Positions 1 to 7,011 of a stretch of DNA of 16,566 nt are shown in pieces. Origin of the DNA: an uncultured Eubacteriales bacterium (GTDB taxonomy: Bacteria; Bacillota; Clostridia; Christensenellales; Borkfalkiaceae); the NCBI GenBank assembly GCA_900545325.1, contig UQZE01000035.1:1-16566 (forward strand), given 5' to 3'. The position numbers were made by a program, and so were the translations under genes. The notes under the pieces are model-generated. The model was not told the DNA's origin and did no database searches. It worked only from the letters and a program-made list of their open reading frames with translations. How positions within the stretch are numbered: the stretch's first letter is position 1; the number at the start of each line of letters is the position of its first letter.

Positions 1-27
1 CAAATTTAATATAAAAGGAGAGGAAAA

Positions 28-165
28 ATGAAGAAGAACTACAAGGCGCCCGAAATCGGCATCACGATTTTCGGGAAGGAAAACGACGTGATGACTGCGA
101 GCGGAAACGGGTTTATCGACAAAAATACCGACCAGCCGTCAGAATGGGACGAATGGATAGGATGA
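28..165 (+). CDS. Small 45-residue peptide with YxxPxI leader-like motif
   Basis: This short gene encodes 45 residues, begins MKKNYKAPEI and ends in an acidic, Trp-containing tail (SEWDEWIG). An AAAGGAG-type ribosome site lies just upstream (about 15-21). Its stop codon overlaps the AGGAGG ribosome site of the next gene at 178, so the two are probably co-transcribed and translationally coupled. There is no signal peptide, transmembrane stretch or cysteine. From memory, short proteins of the form KxYxxPxLEVxxF...DVxTxSG are common in clostridial genomes and have no assigned function. The YxxPxI element followed by a Thr (T23) also resembles leader peptides recognised by RiPP recognition elements in lasso-peptide systems, but no modifying enzyme is in this window. 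The gene is well supported by its start, ribosome site and spacing. Its function is unknown. Confidence 0.75.
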   Translation: MKKNYKAPEIGITIFGKENDVMTASGNGFIDKNTDQPSEWDEWIG

Positions 166-177
166 GGAGGGCGTATA

Positions 178-2016
178 ATGAATAAAGTCAACGTAAAGAG
201 ATTTATTCCTCTGCTCATCTCGCTCTTTGCACTCTGTTTTGCGCTTTCGTGGATCGGCGCCGCGCCGAAAGCGAGAGCGGAGGGCGAAACCGAGCCCTCC
301 GTCGGAAAGTATACGTTCGCCGAAGGCGAATTTGCCATGGCGGACGGCGCTTCCGTGCGGTTGGCGGGCGACGCGAACGGCCTGCGCTTTCTCGCGGGAT
401 TCAGGAGCGGTTTCGATATGAGCAAAGTTACGGGCTTCGGCATGCTCATAGGCCCGAAAGACCTCGTGGGCGGTACGCTCGACGAAACGGCTGTGGAAAA
501 GGGTACCGCCGTCGATATAAAATACTCGGCGGAAGAGGCCGAAAAATACCTTTTCAGAGCGGAGGGGCAGGACGGCGTGGAATACGAAGTTTTCGGCGGT
601 TCGCTCACGAACGTATATATCAACAACTACAACAGGGATTTCGTCGGACTTGCCTATTATGAAACCGAAGAAGGCAGAACTTACGCCGCTGCGAACGAAG
701 GCGAAAACGTGCGTTCGCTGACCTACGTGGCGGAAAAAATCATTGAGGGCGGCAAGCTGGAAACTTATGGCGGCACCGCGCGGGCGCTGATCGAAAGCTA
801 TTCCGATAAATATCAGGTGATGAACGGTAGTTTCGCCTACGGCATGGCGGGATGGCTGTCCGACGGCGAAAACGGTCGGGAACTCGGCTTCGTTGTCGGC
901 AGGGAAAACAAATTCGCCGGCGCCGAATACGGTTATATGTGCGACGATTACGGCACGGAAAGCGAATACGTTTACAGCTTTGTAAACACCGATAAGATTA
1001 ACGAGGGTACGGAGCAATCCGAAAAAGAGATCAATCATGAAAAAGTAACGGGTACGCTGACTTCTTCGCCGTTCGTGGTGAAAGAGGGCGCTTGGCTCAC
1101 GTTCAGCTGGGGCGGCGGCGTGAACGGAGACGTCCTGCTGAAGATCTGCAGCGCGGAGGACGATTCTGTGCTCGCGGTATACGATAACCTTTATCAGAAC
1201 GCAGGGCCTCTGCAGGGCAGAACGCTGAAAAGGGCGGTCGACCTTTCGGAATTCGCAGGGCGCGCCGCATACCTTGTTTTTAAAGACAATTCCACGGCAA
1301 ACTACGGCGGCATCGTCGTATCGGATATCGTAACGAACGCGACGGAATGTCCCGCGAACGCCATGGAGCTCGCTCCGCAGGGAAGTTATATACTCAATGC
1401 CGGATTTGAAGACGGCAACCTTAACGGCTGGACATATCAAAAAGGAACCGAAAACGGTCAGATTAATGAAACGGCAGTTATCGGCGACACTACTTTCTGG
1501 GCGGAAAGAATACCTTATAACCAAAGCGGTAACTTCCATTTTGACGGGTGGAAAGCTACCGAAACGGAAAGCAATTCCTATTCGTTGAAGTCTACGAACT
1601 TTACGCTTAGAGGCAGCGGTTTCATCAGTTTTAAAATGGGAGGAAATGCTGCCGGCGTAAAAATATTTAAAGCGGACGGAACGCAGATCGCAGAATACCA
1701 TAATACGGCTTTTCAAGATGTCAATTTCCCGAATCTCGACGAAGGTTGCCGACTTGCCACGATGACTACGTTCGTTGCCGATCTTTCCGAATACGTGGGG
1801 GAAACGCTCTACATTGAACTGCACGACAGAGAGATATCTTCCGGTTGGGCGGTCGCGTTTTTCGACGATATAATCACTTATTATAAAGAAAAACCCGTAT
1901 TAGACAATAAGTTCGATACTGTACAGTTTTATAAAAAAGTAGGCGACGCTCAGGAGGAAACGCCGAGAAGTTATAATATAGCCTGGGTTGAAGCCGTAAA
2001 CGTTTATTCGGCGTAA
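178..2016 (+). CDS. Secreted multi-module protein, probable glycan-binding
   Basis: A 612-residue exported protein. Residues 1-34 form a signal peptide (basic start, hydrophobic core 9-29, cleavage probably after ARA34). Residues 45-210 form a domain built around GASVRLAGDANGLRFLAGF, a type I have seen in clostridial surface proteins but cannot name. Two related modules follow: A (about 215-388) and B (about 402-570). Both start with an N-G/A-(G)-F...GW motif, have an SSPF/STNF...F-x-x-GG core and end in DLSEF/DLSEY...D-I. They resemble the jelly-roll modules found beside GH32 domains in extracellular clostridial fructan enzymes. The protein ends at residue 612 without an LPXTG motif or membrane anchor, and no catalytic domain is visible. 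The GH32 gene just downstream suggests fructan binding, which is inference. The start is set by AGGAGG at 165-170. Module B is markedly more AT-rich than the rest of the gene. Confidence 0.85.
   Translation: MNKVNVKRFIPLLISLFALCFALSWIGAAPKARAEGETEPSVGKYTFAEGEFAMADGASVRLAGDANGLRFLAGFRSGFDMSKVTGFGMLIGPKDLVGGTLDETAVEKGTAVDIKYSAEEAEKYLFRAEGQDGVEYEVFGGSLTNVYINNYNRDFVGLAYYETEEGRTYAAANEGENVRSLTYVAEKIIEGGKLETYGGTARALIESYSDKYQVMNGSFAYGMAGWLSDGENGRELGFVVGRENKFAGAEYGYMCDDYGTESEYVYSFVNTDKINEGTEQSEKEINHEKVTGTLTSSPFVVKEGAWLTFSWGGGVNGDVLLKICSAEDDSVLAVYDNLYQNAGPLQGRTLKRAVDLSEFAGRAAYLVFKDNSTANYGGIVVSDIVTNATECPANAMELAPQGSYILNAGFEDGNLNGWTYQKGTENGQINETAVIGDTTFWAERIPYNQSGNFHFDGWKATETESNSYSLKSTNFTLRGSGFISFKMGGNAAGVKIFKADGTQIAEYHNTAFQDVNFPNLDEGCRLATMTTFVADLSEYVGETLYIELHDREISSGWAVAFFDDIITYYKEKPVLDNKFDTVQFYKKVGDAQEETPRSYNIAWVEAVNVYSA
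820..1887 (+). repeat. Tandem duplicated beta-sandwich modules A and B
   Basis: Two copies of one protein module lie in tandem inside the secreted protein: module A is encoded by about 820-1341 and module B by about 1381-1887. Corresponding blocks are MNGSF..GMAGW with LNAGFEDGNLNGW, GTLTSSPFVVKEG with YSLKSTNFTLRGS, and the DLSEFAGRAAYL block with DLSEYVGETLYI. The copies have diverged strongly and differ in base composition, so this is an old or imported duplication, not a recent DNA repeat. Confidence 0.7.
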
Positions 2017-2026
2017 ATCAAATTTT

Positions 2027-2051
2027 GCCGTCCCGCGGAAAGCGGGGCGGC
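2027..2051 (+). other. Intercistronic hairpin before GH32 gene
   Basis: GCCGTCCCGC pairs with GCGGGGCGGC over 10 base pairs (one G-U) around a 5-base loop, in the 55-base gap between the secreted protein and the GH32 gene. No T-run follows on the + strand, so it is not a standard intrinsic terminator. It may stabilise mRNA ends or attenuate GH32 expression. Those roles are inference. Confidence 0.5.
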
Positions 2052-2071
2052 TCCAACGGTAAGGTAATTTT

Positions 2072-3430
2072 ATGCAAAGACAGAAATTTCACATCACGGC
2101 TGAGCAAGGTTGGATAAATGATCCTAACGGTCTGGTCTTTTTCAAAGGGTATTATCACGCGTTCTTTCAGTATCATCCGTATTCCACGGAATGGGGGCCG
2201 ATGCACTGGGGACACGTGCGCAGCGCCGACCTCGTGCGGTGGGAACATCTTCCGCCCGCGCTTGCGCCGACGGAAGATATAGATAAAGACGGCTGTTTTT
2301 CGGGCAGCGCGCTCGTGGCGGACGGACGACTGTATCTCATGTATACAGGTGTGGTGAACAGGGACGGCAAATCCTATCAGTCGCAATGCCTCGCTTATTC
2401 GGAGGACGGGCTGACTTTCCGGAAATATCCCGAAATCGTAATCGGGAGAGAACTTCTCCCCGAAGGATTCAGCCCTTTCGATTTCCGCGATCCGTGTCTG
2501 TTTGAAAAAAACGGAAGGTTTTACGCGCTCGTCGCCTCCAAAAAAGGGGAGAGCAGCGACATTCTGCTTTTTTCTTCGGAAAACCTCACGGAATGGAAAT
2601 GCGTCGGGCCCGTGCTCGATCGTCCGTCTTCGGGCAGCATGATCGAATGTCCCTGTTGGAACGAGGAATGCGGATTTATGATATACAGCGACCAGTTCAG
2701 CGTTCCCGAAGCCTGCGAACATCTGAACCTCCACTCCAATTTTTACCGCGCGGGAAAACTCGATTGCGCGGAGGGCAGGTTTCAAACCGCTTCGGTGGGG
2801 ATCATGGACTACGGTTTCGACTTTTATGCGGCGCAGTTTTTTGCCTGCGCGGAAAAGCCGCTCATGCTCGCTTGGATGCAGATGTGGGACAGGAATATCC
2901 CCAGCCGTCGGTACGGCTTTGCGGGCATGCTTACGCTGCCCCGCTATGTGGAAAACAGGGACGGCCGTTTTTACCAGACGCCCGTACCGCTGGATGCTTT
3001 CGTCGCGCGGCGAGAGGTGTTCGAAAAAGAAAATTTCGACGGCAGGATAGAAACTTCCGCCGAAATCTATCAACTGCGCTTTTCGGGCAGGGACGTGCGG
3101 CGGTTCTCGCTCGCGCTCAAAAAGGGTGCGGGCGAACAAACAAGGCTGTATACGGAAAACGGATATCTCGTTTTCGACCGCTCGGAGAGCGGGGAAAAGA
3201 TCGGCGGCGCGGAAAAGGACGCTCTGTCTTTGTCGCAGATCAGAAAAATGCCGCTTTCGGACGGAGGTTCGTTTGAACTGACCGTCGTCGCAGACAGGTT
3301 TTCGGTGGAAATATTTTCCGACGGGCGGTCGATGACGAATACCGTCTATCCGAAGGAAACTTCAAACGGCATACAACTGGATATCGCCGCGCGCGCGTTC
3401 ACAATGGAAATAGGCGAAATTTCCCTGTAA
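2072..3430 (+). CDS. GH32 beta-fructosidase (sucrose/fructan hydrolase), cytoplasmic
   Basis: A 452-residue glycoside hydrolase family 32 enzyme that removes beta-fructosyl units from sucrose, sucrose-6-phosphate or fructo-oligosaccharides. The five-bladed propeller signatures are all present: WINDPNG (nucleophile D17), CFSGSA (75-80), FRDP (transition-state stabiliser D140), IEC (acid/base E192), FDFYAAQFF (249-257) and MLAWMQMWDRNIPS (265-278). The C-terminal beta-sandwich ends with the typical VEIFSDGRSMTNTVYP element. Length is normal for a single-domain GH32, and no signal peptide is present, so it should act in the cytoplasm. The ribosome site is weak (AAGG at 2061-2064) and follows a GC-rich hairpin. 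No PTS permease or fructokinase is nearby, so sucrose-6-phosphate and short fructan substrates cannot be told apart. It lies after a secreted protein with fructanase-type modules and before a terminator. The family is certain and the exact substrate is not. Confidence 0.95.
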   Translation: MQRQKFHITAEQGWINDPNGLVFFKGYYHAFFQYHPYSTEWGPMHWGHVRSADLVRWEHLPPALAPTEDIDKDGCFSGSALVADGRLYLMYTGVVNRDGKSYQSQCLAYSEDGLTFRKYPEIVIGRELLPEGFSPFDFRDPCLFEKNGRFYALVASKKGESSDILLFSSENLTEWKCVGPVLDRPSSGSMIECPCWNEECGFMIYSDQFSVPEACEHLNLHSNFYRAGKLDCAEGRFQTASVGIMDYGFDFYAAQFFACAEKPLMLAWMQMWDRNIPSRRYGFAGMLTLPRYVENRDGRFYQTPVPLDAFVARREVFEKENFDGRIETSAEIYQLRFSGRDVRRFSLALKKGAGEQTRLYTENGYLVFDRSESGEKIGGAEKDALSLSQIRKMPLSDGGSFELTVVADRFSVEIFSDGRSMTNTVYPKETSNGIQLDIAARAFTMEIGEISL

Positions 3431-3435
3431 ACCGC

Positions 3436-3467
3436 AAAGCTCCCGTTTTTCGGGGGCTTTTTTTGTT
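3436..3467 (+). terminator. Intrinsic terminator after GH32 gene
   Basis: AAAGCTCCCG pairs with CGGGGGCTTT (one G-U) around a T-rich loop and is followed at once by a run of Ts (3458-3464). It begins 6 bases after the GH32 stop and closes the first operon. Confidence 0.9.
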
Positions 3468-3519
3468 TTACGGAAACGCGATATTATAACGTTTTCCTGC
3501 GGCGGCGGAATATTATGAT
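3463..3519 (+). promoter_or_regulatory. Tentative promoter region for the DUF11 cassette
   Basis: Between the GH32 terminator and the DUF11 gene there must be a promoter if the terminator is efficient. The best sigma-A-like match is TTGTTT (3463-3468), 16 bases, TATAAC (3485-3490). TATTAT (3511-3516) and TATGAT (3514-3519) are other -10-like elements with no good -35. A sporulation or other alternative sigma factor is possible. The assignment is weak. Confidence 0.2.
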
Positions 3520-3540
3520 AATAAATGCATAGGAGGAAAA

Positions 3541-4863
3541 ATGGCCTTTATTCAAAGATATTCCGCCATCAGAAAGGGTGGAATAATTTTTGTCGGCAAT
3601 ACGCTCGGTCTGAGTAAATACACGAATGCGAACCGCGCGGGGCTGCTGGGTTCCATAGGCGCTTTTATAAGCCTTGACACGTCGCTGAAAGTGAACGACT
3701 TTCCCAACGGCACCACGCTCGATTACAGGCTGAACGGCTCGGCGGCGATTTTGAATATCCCCGCGGGCAGCGGCGTGCTGTACGCCGAACTCGTATGGGG
3801 CGGATTATTCCGTTCCAACGCCACCGATATATCGGCGGAGCTGGACAACGCCGTTACTTTTACCACGCCGGCAAACGCATATCCCGTTACGGGCGACGCG
3901 GCGACGAGAGAAAATTTCGTCATCGCGCTGGAAAACAACACGGTCGGTTTTTACGTCCGCAGCGCGGACGTTACCTCGCTGGTGCAGGCGGCGGGGAGCG
4001 GCGTTTATTCGCTATCTTCCGTCCCCGCGCTCATCGAAGCGATCGACTCGAGAACCAACGATACGAACCATGCGGGCTGGACGCTCGCCGTCGTATACGA
4101 AAATCCGGACAAAGCTTTCGAAAGCCTCACCCTCTGGGTGGGCGGCGAAGTCGTTTCCCCGCTCACGGGCGTTACGGACATCACGCTCACGGGGTTCAAA
4201 ACGCCGCAGACGGCCGCGCCTGCGGGCAGACTGTACGTTTCGGCGGGGGAGGGCGACGCCGTCATCGGCGGCGACCAGATGCTCTTCGGGCAAAGCGCGC
4301 TTACTCTGTCCAACCTTTCGGGCGTAAATAACCCCGAATACAACTTTTTTTGTTCGCAGATCAACGGCGGAACGGGTGCGCTCGACACGTCCGGCACCTT
4401 CGGCACGCGGAACGCCAACGCCGCGGCGGGAGTTAACACAACGGCCTGCAGGCAGGGATACGACATCACGTCCGTCGATCTCACGGGCAAACTCGTTTCC
4501 GAGCAGGTAACGGCTTTTATACGGTTTATCACGACGAACGATCTGTACGTCCCCAACTGCCTCGCGCTGGAGATAGACAACGGCGCGGTCCCCGACCTAA
4601 CCGTGGTGAAAACGACGGATAAGTCGCTGGCGGTCAGGGGGGACGTCGTCAGGTACACCTCGATCGTAACGAACTCGGGCAGCCTGCCGCTGAGCGGCGT
4701 AGTCTTTACGGACGATATCCCCGCGGGCACGGAATTCATTCCCGGTTCGGTCAGCATAGACGGTCTGCCCGTGCCGAACGCCGATCCCGCCGCGGGCTTC
4801 CCGCTGACGGACATGATCCCGAACCAGTCGGTGATCGTGATTTTCGAAGTCAGGATCATATAA
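3541..4863 (+). CDS. DUF11-repeat surface-type protein (first of cassette)
   Basis: A 440-residue protein. The N-terminal about 340 residues start MAFIQRYSAIRKGGIIFVGN and contain GNTLGLSK, LYAELVWGG and HAGWTLAVVYENP, which I recognise from a large Bacillota (notably Bacillus) family annotated only as conserved-repeat or DUF11-containing proteins. Residues about 351-440 form one DUF11 repeat (DLTVVKTTDKSLAVRGDVVRY, then FTDDIPAGTEFIPGSVSIDG), a beta-sandwich found in bacterial surface proteins. There is no signal peptide or anchor, so export is not obvious. Such proteins could be laid on the spore surface from the mother cell, but that is inference. The start is fixed by AGGAGG at 3531-3536. 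The protein stops at the end of the repeat's last strand. The next gene continues the repeat array in the same frame after one stop codon. The molecular function is unknown. Confidence 0.85.
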   Translation: MAFIQRYSAIRKGGIIFVGNTLGLSKYTNANRAGLLGSIGAFISLDTSLKVNDFPNGTTLDYRLNGSAAILNIPAGSGVLYAELVWGGLFRSNATDISAELDNAVTFTTPANAYPVTGDAATRENFVIALENNTVGFYVRSADVTSLVQAAGSGVYSLSSVPALIEAIDSRTNDTNHAGWTLAVVYENPDKAFESLTLWVGGEVVSPLTGVTDITLTGFKTPQTAAPAGRLYVSAGEGDAVIGGDQMLFGQSALTLSNLSGVNNPEYNFFCSQINGGTGALDTSGTFGTRNANAAAGVNTTACRQGYDITSVDLTGKLVSEQVTAFIRFITTNDLYVPNCLALEIDNGAVPDLTVVKTTDKSLAVRGDVVRYTSIVTNSGSLPLSGVVFTDDIPAGTEFIPGSVSIDGLPVPNADPAAGFPLTDMIPNQSVIVIFEVRII

Positions 4864-4881
4864 TTTTTACAGGAGATAAAC

Positions 4882-5640
4882 ATGATAATACCCAATCAAT
4901 CAGATACTCGGTTTACGTACACCCTGCCCGACGGATCCACGCAGACGGAAACGCGGGAAAGCAATATCGTAACCACGGAAATACTGACGTATTCTTTTAC
5001 GAAAGTAAAAACTTCCAACAAGACCTTCCTGCAGGAAGGCGACGTAGCCACGCAGACGGTTACGCTCAGCAATGCCTCGCTGATAAACGTAACGAACGTT
5101 TTTTTTCGGGATACCCTTTCGGGCGGCGCGACCTACGTCGCGGGCAGCGTGGTCGTCAACGGCGTGCCGCAGCCGACCTTTGACCTTATAACGGGCTTTG
5201 CGCTCGCCGACCTGCCGCCCAACGGCGTTGCCGTGATCTCTTACGACATCAGGGCGAACAATCCCTTGACGCAGACGCCCGTTACGAACTACGCGACGAT
5301 TTCCTATACCGCGGAAAACCGCGACCTCAGCGAAAACACCAACACGGTGGAGCTGGTCGTGGTGTCCAACAGTCTGACCATCGTGAAATCGGTGGATAAA
5401 GCCATCGCGGTGCGGGGAGAAACGCTACACTATACCAGCACGGTAACCAACACGGGCACGCTTTTGAAGACAAATCTCTTTTTCACCGATCCGATCCCCG
5501 CGGGCACGACGTTCGTCGTCGGCAGCGTCCTGATAGACGGCGTACAGCAGATCGCTTACGATCCCGCCGTCGGTTTTGCGCTCGCCAATCTGGCGGTAGG
5601 GGCGAGTACGGTCGTGGAATTCGACGTTACGGTGAACTGA
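4882..5640 (+). CDS. Protein with two DUF11 repeats
   Basis: A 252-residue protein of an introductory strand segment (1-36, MIIPNQSDTRFTYTLPDG) and two DUF11 repeats (about 37-125 and 164-252). Both repeats contain a version of F-x-D-x-[IL]-P/S-x-G-x-T/A-[FY]-V-x-G-S-V-x-[IV]-[ND]-G. The second repeat is close to the one that ends the upstream gene (TIVKSVDKAIAVRGE against TVVKTTDKSLAVRGD). No signal peptide, transmembrane segment or sorting motif is present. An AGGAGA ribosome site at 4871-4876 sits 5 bases before the ATG, which argues for separate initiation although only one TAA divides this frame from the previous gene. Only one base separates its stop from the next start. It is likely a structural surface protein. 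Role and partner are unknown. Confidence 0.85.
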   Translation: MIIPNQSDTRFTYTLPDGSTQTETRESNIVTTEILTYSFTKVKTSNKTFLQEGDVATQTVTLSNASLINVTNVFFRDTLSGGATYVAGSVVVNGVPQPTFDLITGFALADLPPNGVAVISYDIRANNPLTQTPVTNYATISYTAENRDLSENTNTVELVVVSNSLTIVKSVDKAIAVRGETLHYTSTVTNTGTLLKTNLFFTDPIPAGTTFVVGSVLIDGVQQIAYDPAVGFALANLAVGASTVVEFDVTVN

Positions 5641-5641
5641 C

Positions 5642-5854
5642 ATGGCAGAGATCATTTACAATACGTCTTTCGTAACGGACTTTTCCGTCGATCCGCCCGC
5701 GTCGTTCGGGAGCAATCCCGTGCAGACCGAAGTGATCGCCGCGCCCGCGGCGCGCGTTTCCGTACCGTACTGCCGGCGGGAGGAAAACTGCCCGCAGCCG
5801 CGCTGCTGTTTGTGCCGCATGCTCGACTGCATCCTGCAATGTTTTTTCTGCTGA
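5642..5854 (+). CDS. Small protein with cysteine-rich C-terminus
   Basis: A 70-residue protein starting one base after the DUF11 gene's stop (TGA-C-ATG), with no strong ribosome site of its own, so translation probably depends on coupling. Residues 1-40 are ordinary and uncharged-polar. The last 28 residues hold eight cysteines (YC, NC, RCC, LC, DC, QC and a terminal FFC). The spacing is not that of a zinc ribbon or ferredoxin I recognise. There is no signal peptide or lipobox. Possible roles are disulphide cross-linking of the DUF11 proteins on a spore or cell surface, or metal binding. Both are inference. Its position before a strong terminator and its tight coupling make it a real gene. 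I know no family for it. Confidence 0.7.
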   Translation: MAEIIYNTSFVTDFSVDPPASFGSNPVQTEVIAAPAARVSVPYCRREENCPQPRCCLCRMLDCILQCFFC

Positions 5855-5858
5855 ATTC

Positions 5859-5889
5859 AGAGGCGCTCCGTGCGGGCGCCTCTTTTTTT
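5859..5889 (+). terminator. Intrinsic terminator of the DUF11 cassette
   Basis: AGAGGCGC and GCGCCTCT form an 8-base-pair stem around a 9-base loop, followed by an unbroken T-run (5883-5889). It starts 5 bases after the stop of the cysteine-rich gene and isolates the cassette from the LacI-family gene. Confidence 0.93.
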
Positions 5890-5911
5890 GTGAAAAATTT
5901 TCAAAAACCTA

Positions 5912-5940
5912 TTGACAGACGGCTTTCGCGGTGGTATACT
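5912..5940 (+). promoter_or_regulatory. Sigma-A promoter of the LacI-family gene
   Basis: TTGACA (5912-5917), a 17-base spacer and TATACT (5935-5940) make a nearly perfect housekeeping promoter. Transcription should start near 5947, at the edge of the first operator copy, so bound repressor would block initiation. Confidence 0.9.
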
Positions 5941-5947
5941 GAGTTTA

Positions 5948-5961
5948 CCGAAACGGTTCTG
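5948..5961. promoter_or_regulatory. LacI-family operator, copy 1 (autoregulatory)
   Basis: CCGAAACGGTTCTG is a near-palindrome with the central CG typical of LacI-family sites. It shares 13 of 14 bases with the two copies before the transporter operon. The flanks TTTA and TAAA extend the dyad. It lies 8 bases after the -10 element, over the predicted start of transcription, which implies autorepression. Confidence 0.85.
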
Positions 5962-5982
5962 TAAATGATCGGAGGGACGAAC

Positions 5983-6966
5983 TTGAAGTATACTATCAAC
6001 GATATATCCAGGATTTCGGGATACGCGAAAAGCACGGTTTCGGCGGCTTTGAACAACGGACCGGGAGTGGGGAGCGAAGCCCGCAAAAAGATACAGAAGA
6101 TCGCGGAGGATTTGCGTTATACACCGAACGAACTGGCGAAAAGCATATCCATGAAACAATACAACACGGTGGGAGTTATTGTGCGGGACATCACCAACCC
6201 GTTTTACGCCAAGGTATGCCGCGCGGTGGAGCATTATGCCGAAGAATACGGCTATACTACCTTGATCTACAATACGGACGGCCGCACCGACAAAATAGAA
6301 AAGGCCATTCGGCTGATGCAGGGCAAGCGCGTCGCGGGGATTATCCTCGACGTGAACGGGCTGGACGAGCGTATAGAAAATTTTCTCAAAGAAAAGAGCG
6401 TTCCCTGCATCGTGTTCGGCCAGAACAGCGAATACGCCGATTCCGTGGAGGCGGACGATACGGCGGGCGCCTGCGAGATAGCCGAACTTCTGCTTTCGTG
6501 CGGCCACGGGAAAATTGCCTATATCGGACCCGACGACACCAACTTTTATTCCCGCCGCAGAAAAAAAGGGATAGAAAAAGTGCTGGGCGGAAAAAAAGTC
6601 TGTTTGAAAACTTATGCTTACGGAAATAATCCCGATAGCATAAAAGCAGGCTATGAAACGATCAGAGCTTTGAAGGCTGTGGATTTTACCGCGGTCATCG
6701 CGTACAACGATTTGACGGCGGTAGGCGTGATCCGCGCGCTGACGGAGAGGGGCTGCGCCATTCCGAACGATGTATCCGTCGTCAGTTTCGACGACGTGGA
6801 CACCATCGTGTTCCCGTTGACGACGGTGAATATTCCCGAATACGAAATGGGAAAAAGGGCCATGGCGCTTTTGAAAAACAGGCTGGCCTCGCCCGACGCG
6901 GAATTCGTACACGTAAAACTGCCGACGAAACTCGTACTGCGGGAGTCGGTGAAAAAGCTCAACTGA
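5983..6966 (+). CDS. LacI-family transcriptional repressor
   Basis: A 327-residue repressor when started at TTG 5983. That start has GGAGGG at 5971-5976 with 6-base spacing and gives the usual LacI N-terminus (MKYTINDISRISGYAKSTVS). An in-frame ATG at 5965 lies before this ribosome site, inside the operator, and is unlikely. The helix-turn-helix occupies residues about 4-23 and the hinge helix about 49-57 (NELAKSISM), whose Leu should insert at a central CG step. The periplasmic-binding-protein-like sugar domain runs from about 62, with TNPFYAKV (71-78), AYND (240-243), VSFDD (267-271) and TTV (280-282) at the expected places. It very likely binds the three CCGAAACGGTTC sites before itself and the transporter operon and releases on binding an imported sugar. 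The inducer cannot be read from the sequence. Confidence 0.95.
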   Translation: MKYTINDISRISGYAKSTVSAALNNGPGVGSEARKKIQKIAEDLRYTPNELAKSISMKQYNTVGVIVRDITNPFYAKVCRAVEHYAEEYGYTTLIYNTDGRTDKIEKAIRLMQGKRVAGIILDVNGLDERIENFLKEKSVPCIVFGQNSEYADSVEADDTAGACEIAELLLSCGHGKIAYIGPDDTNFYSRRRKKGIEKVLGGKKVCLKTYAYGNNPDSIKAGYETIRALKAVDFTAVIAYNDLTAVGVIRALTERGCAIPNDVSVVSFDDVDTIVFPLTTVNIPEYEMGKRAMALLKNRLASPDAEFVHVKLPTKLVLRESVKKLN

Positions 6967-6973
6967 AAAAAAA

Positions 6974-7001
6974 GTCTCGCTTTTCATGCGGGACGATTTT
7001 T
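6974..7001 (+). terminator. Weak intrinsic terminator after the LacI-family gene
   Basis: GTCTCGC pairs with GCGGGAC (7 base pairs, one T-G) around a 7-base loop, followed by GATTTTTC. An A-run precedes it and helps extend the stem. It sits 8 bases after the repressor stop. The interrupted T-run suggests partial termination, so some read-through into the transporter operon is possible. Confidence 0.65.
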
Positions 7002-7011
7002 CGACGGAAAA

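Noticed and set aside
5965..5982. ATG 5965 as the start of the LacI-family gene
   Set aside because: The ATG lies inside the operator flank and before the GGAGGG site. TTG 5983 has correct spacing and gives the canonical LacI N-terminus.
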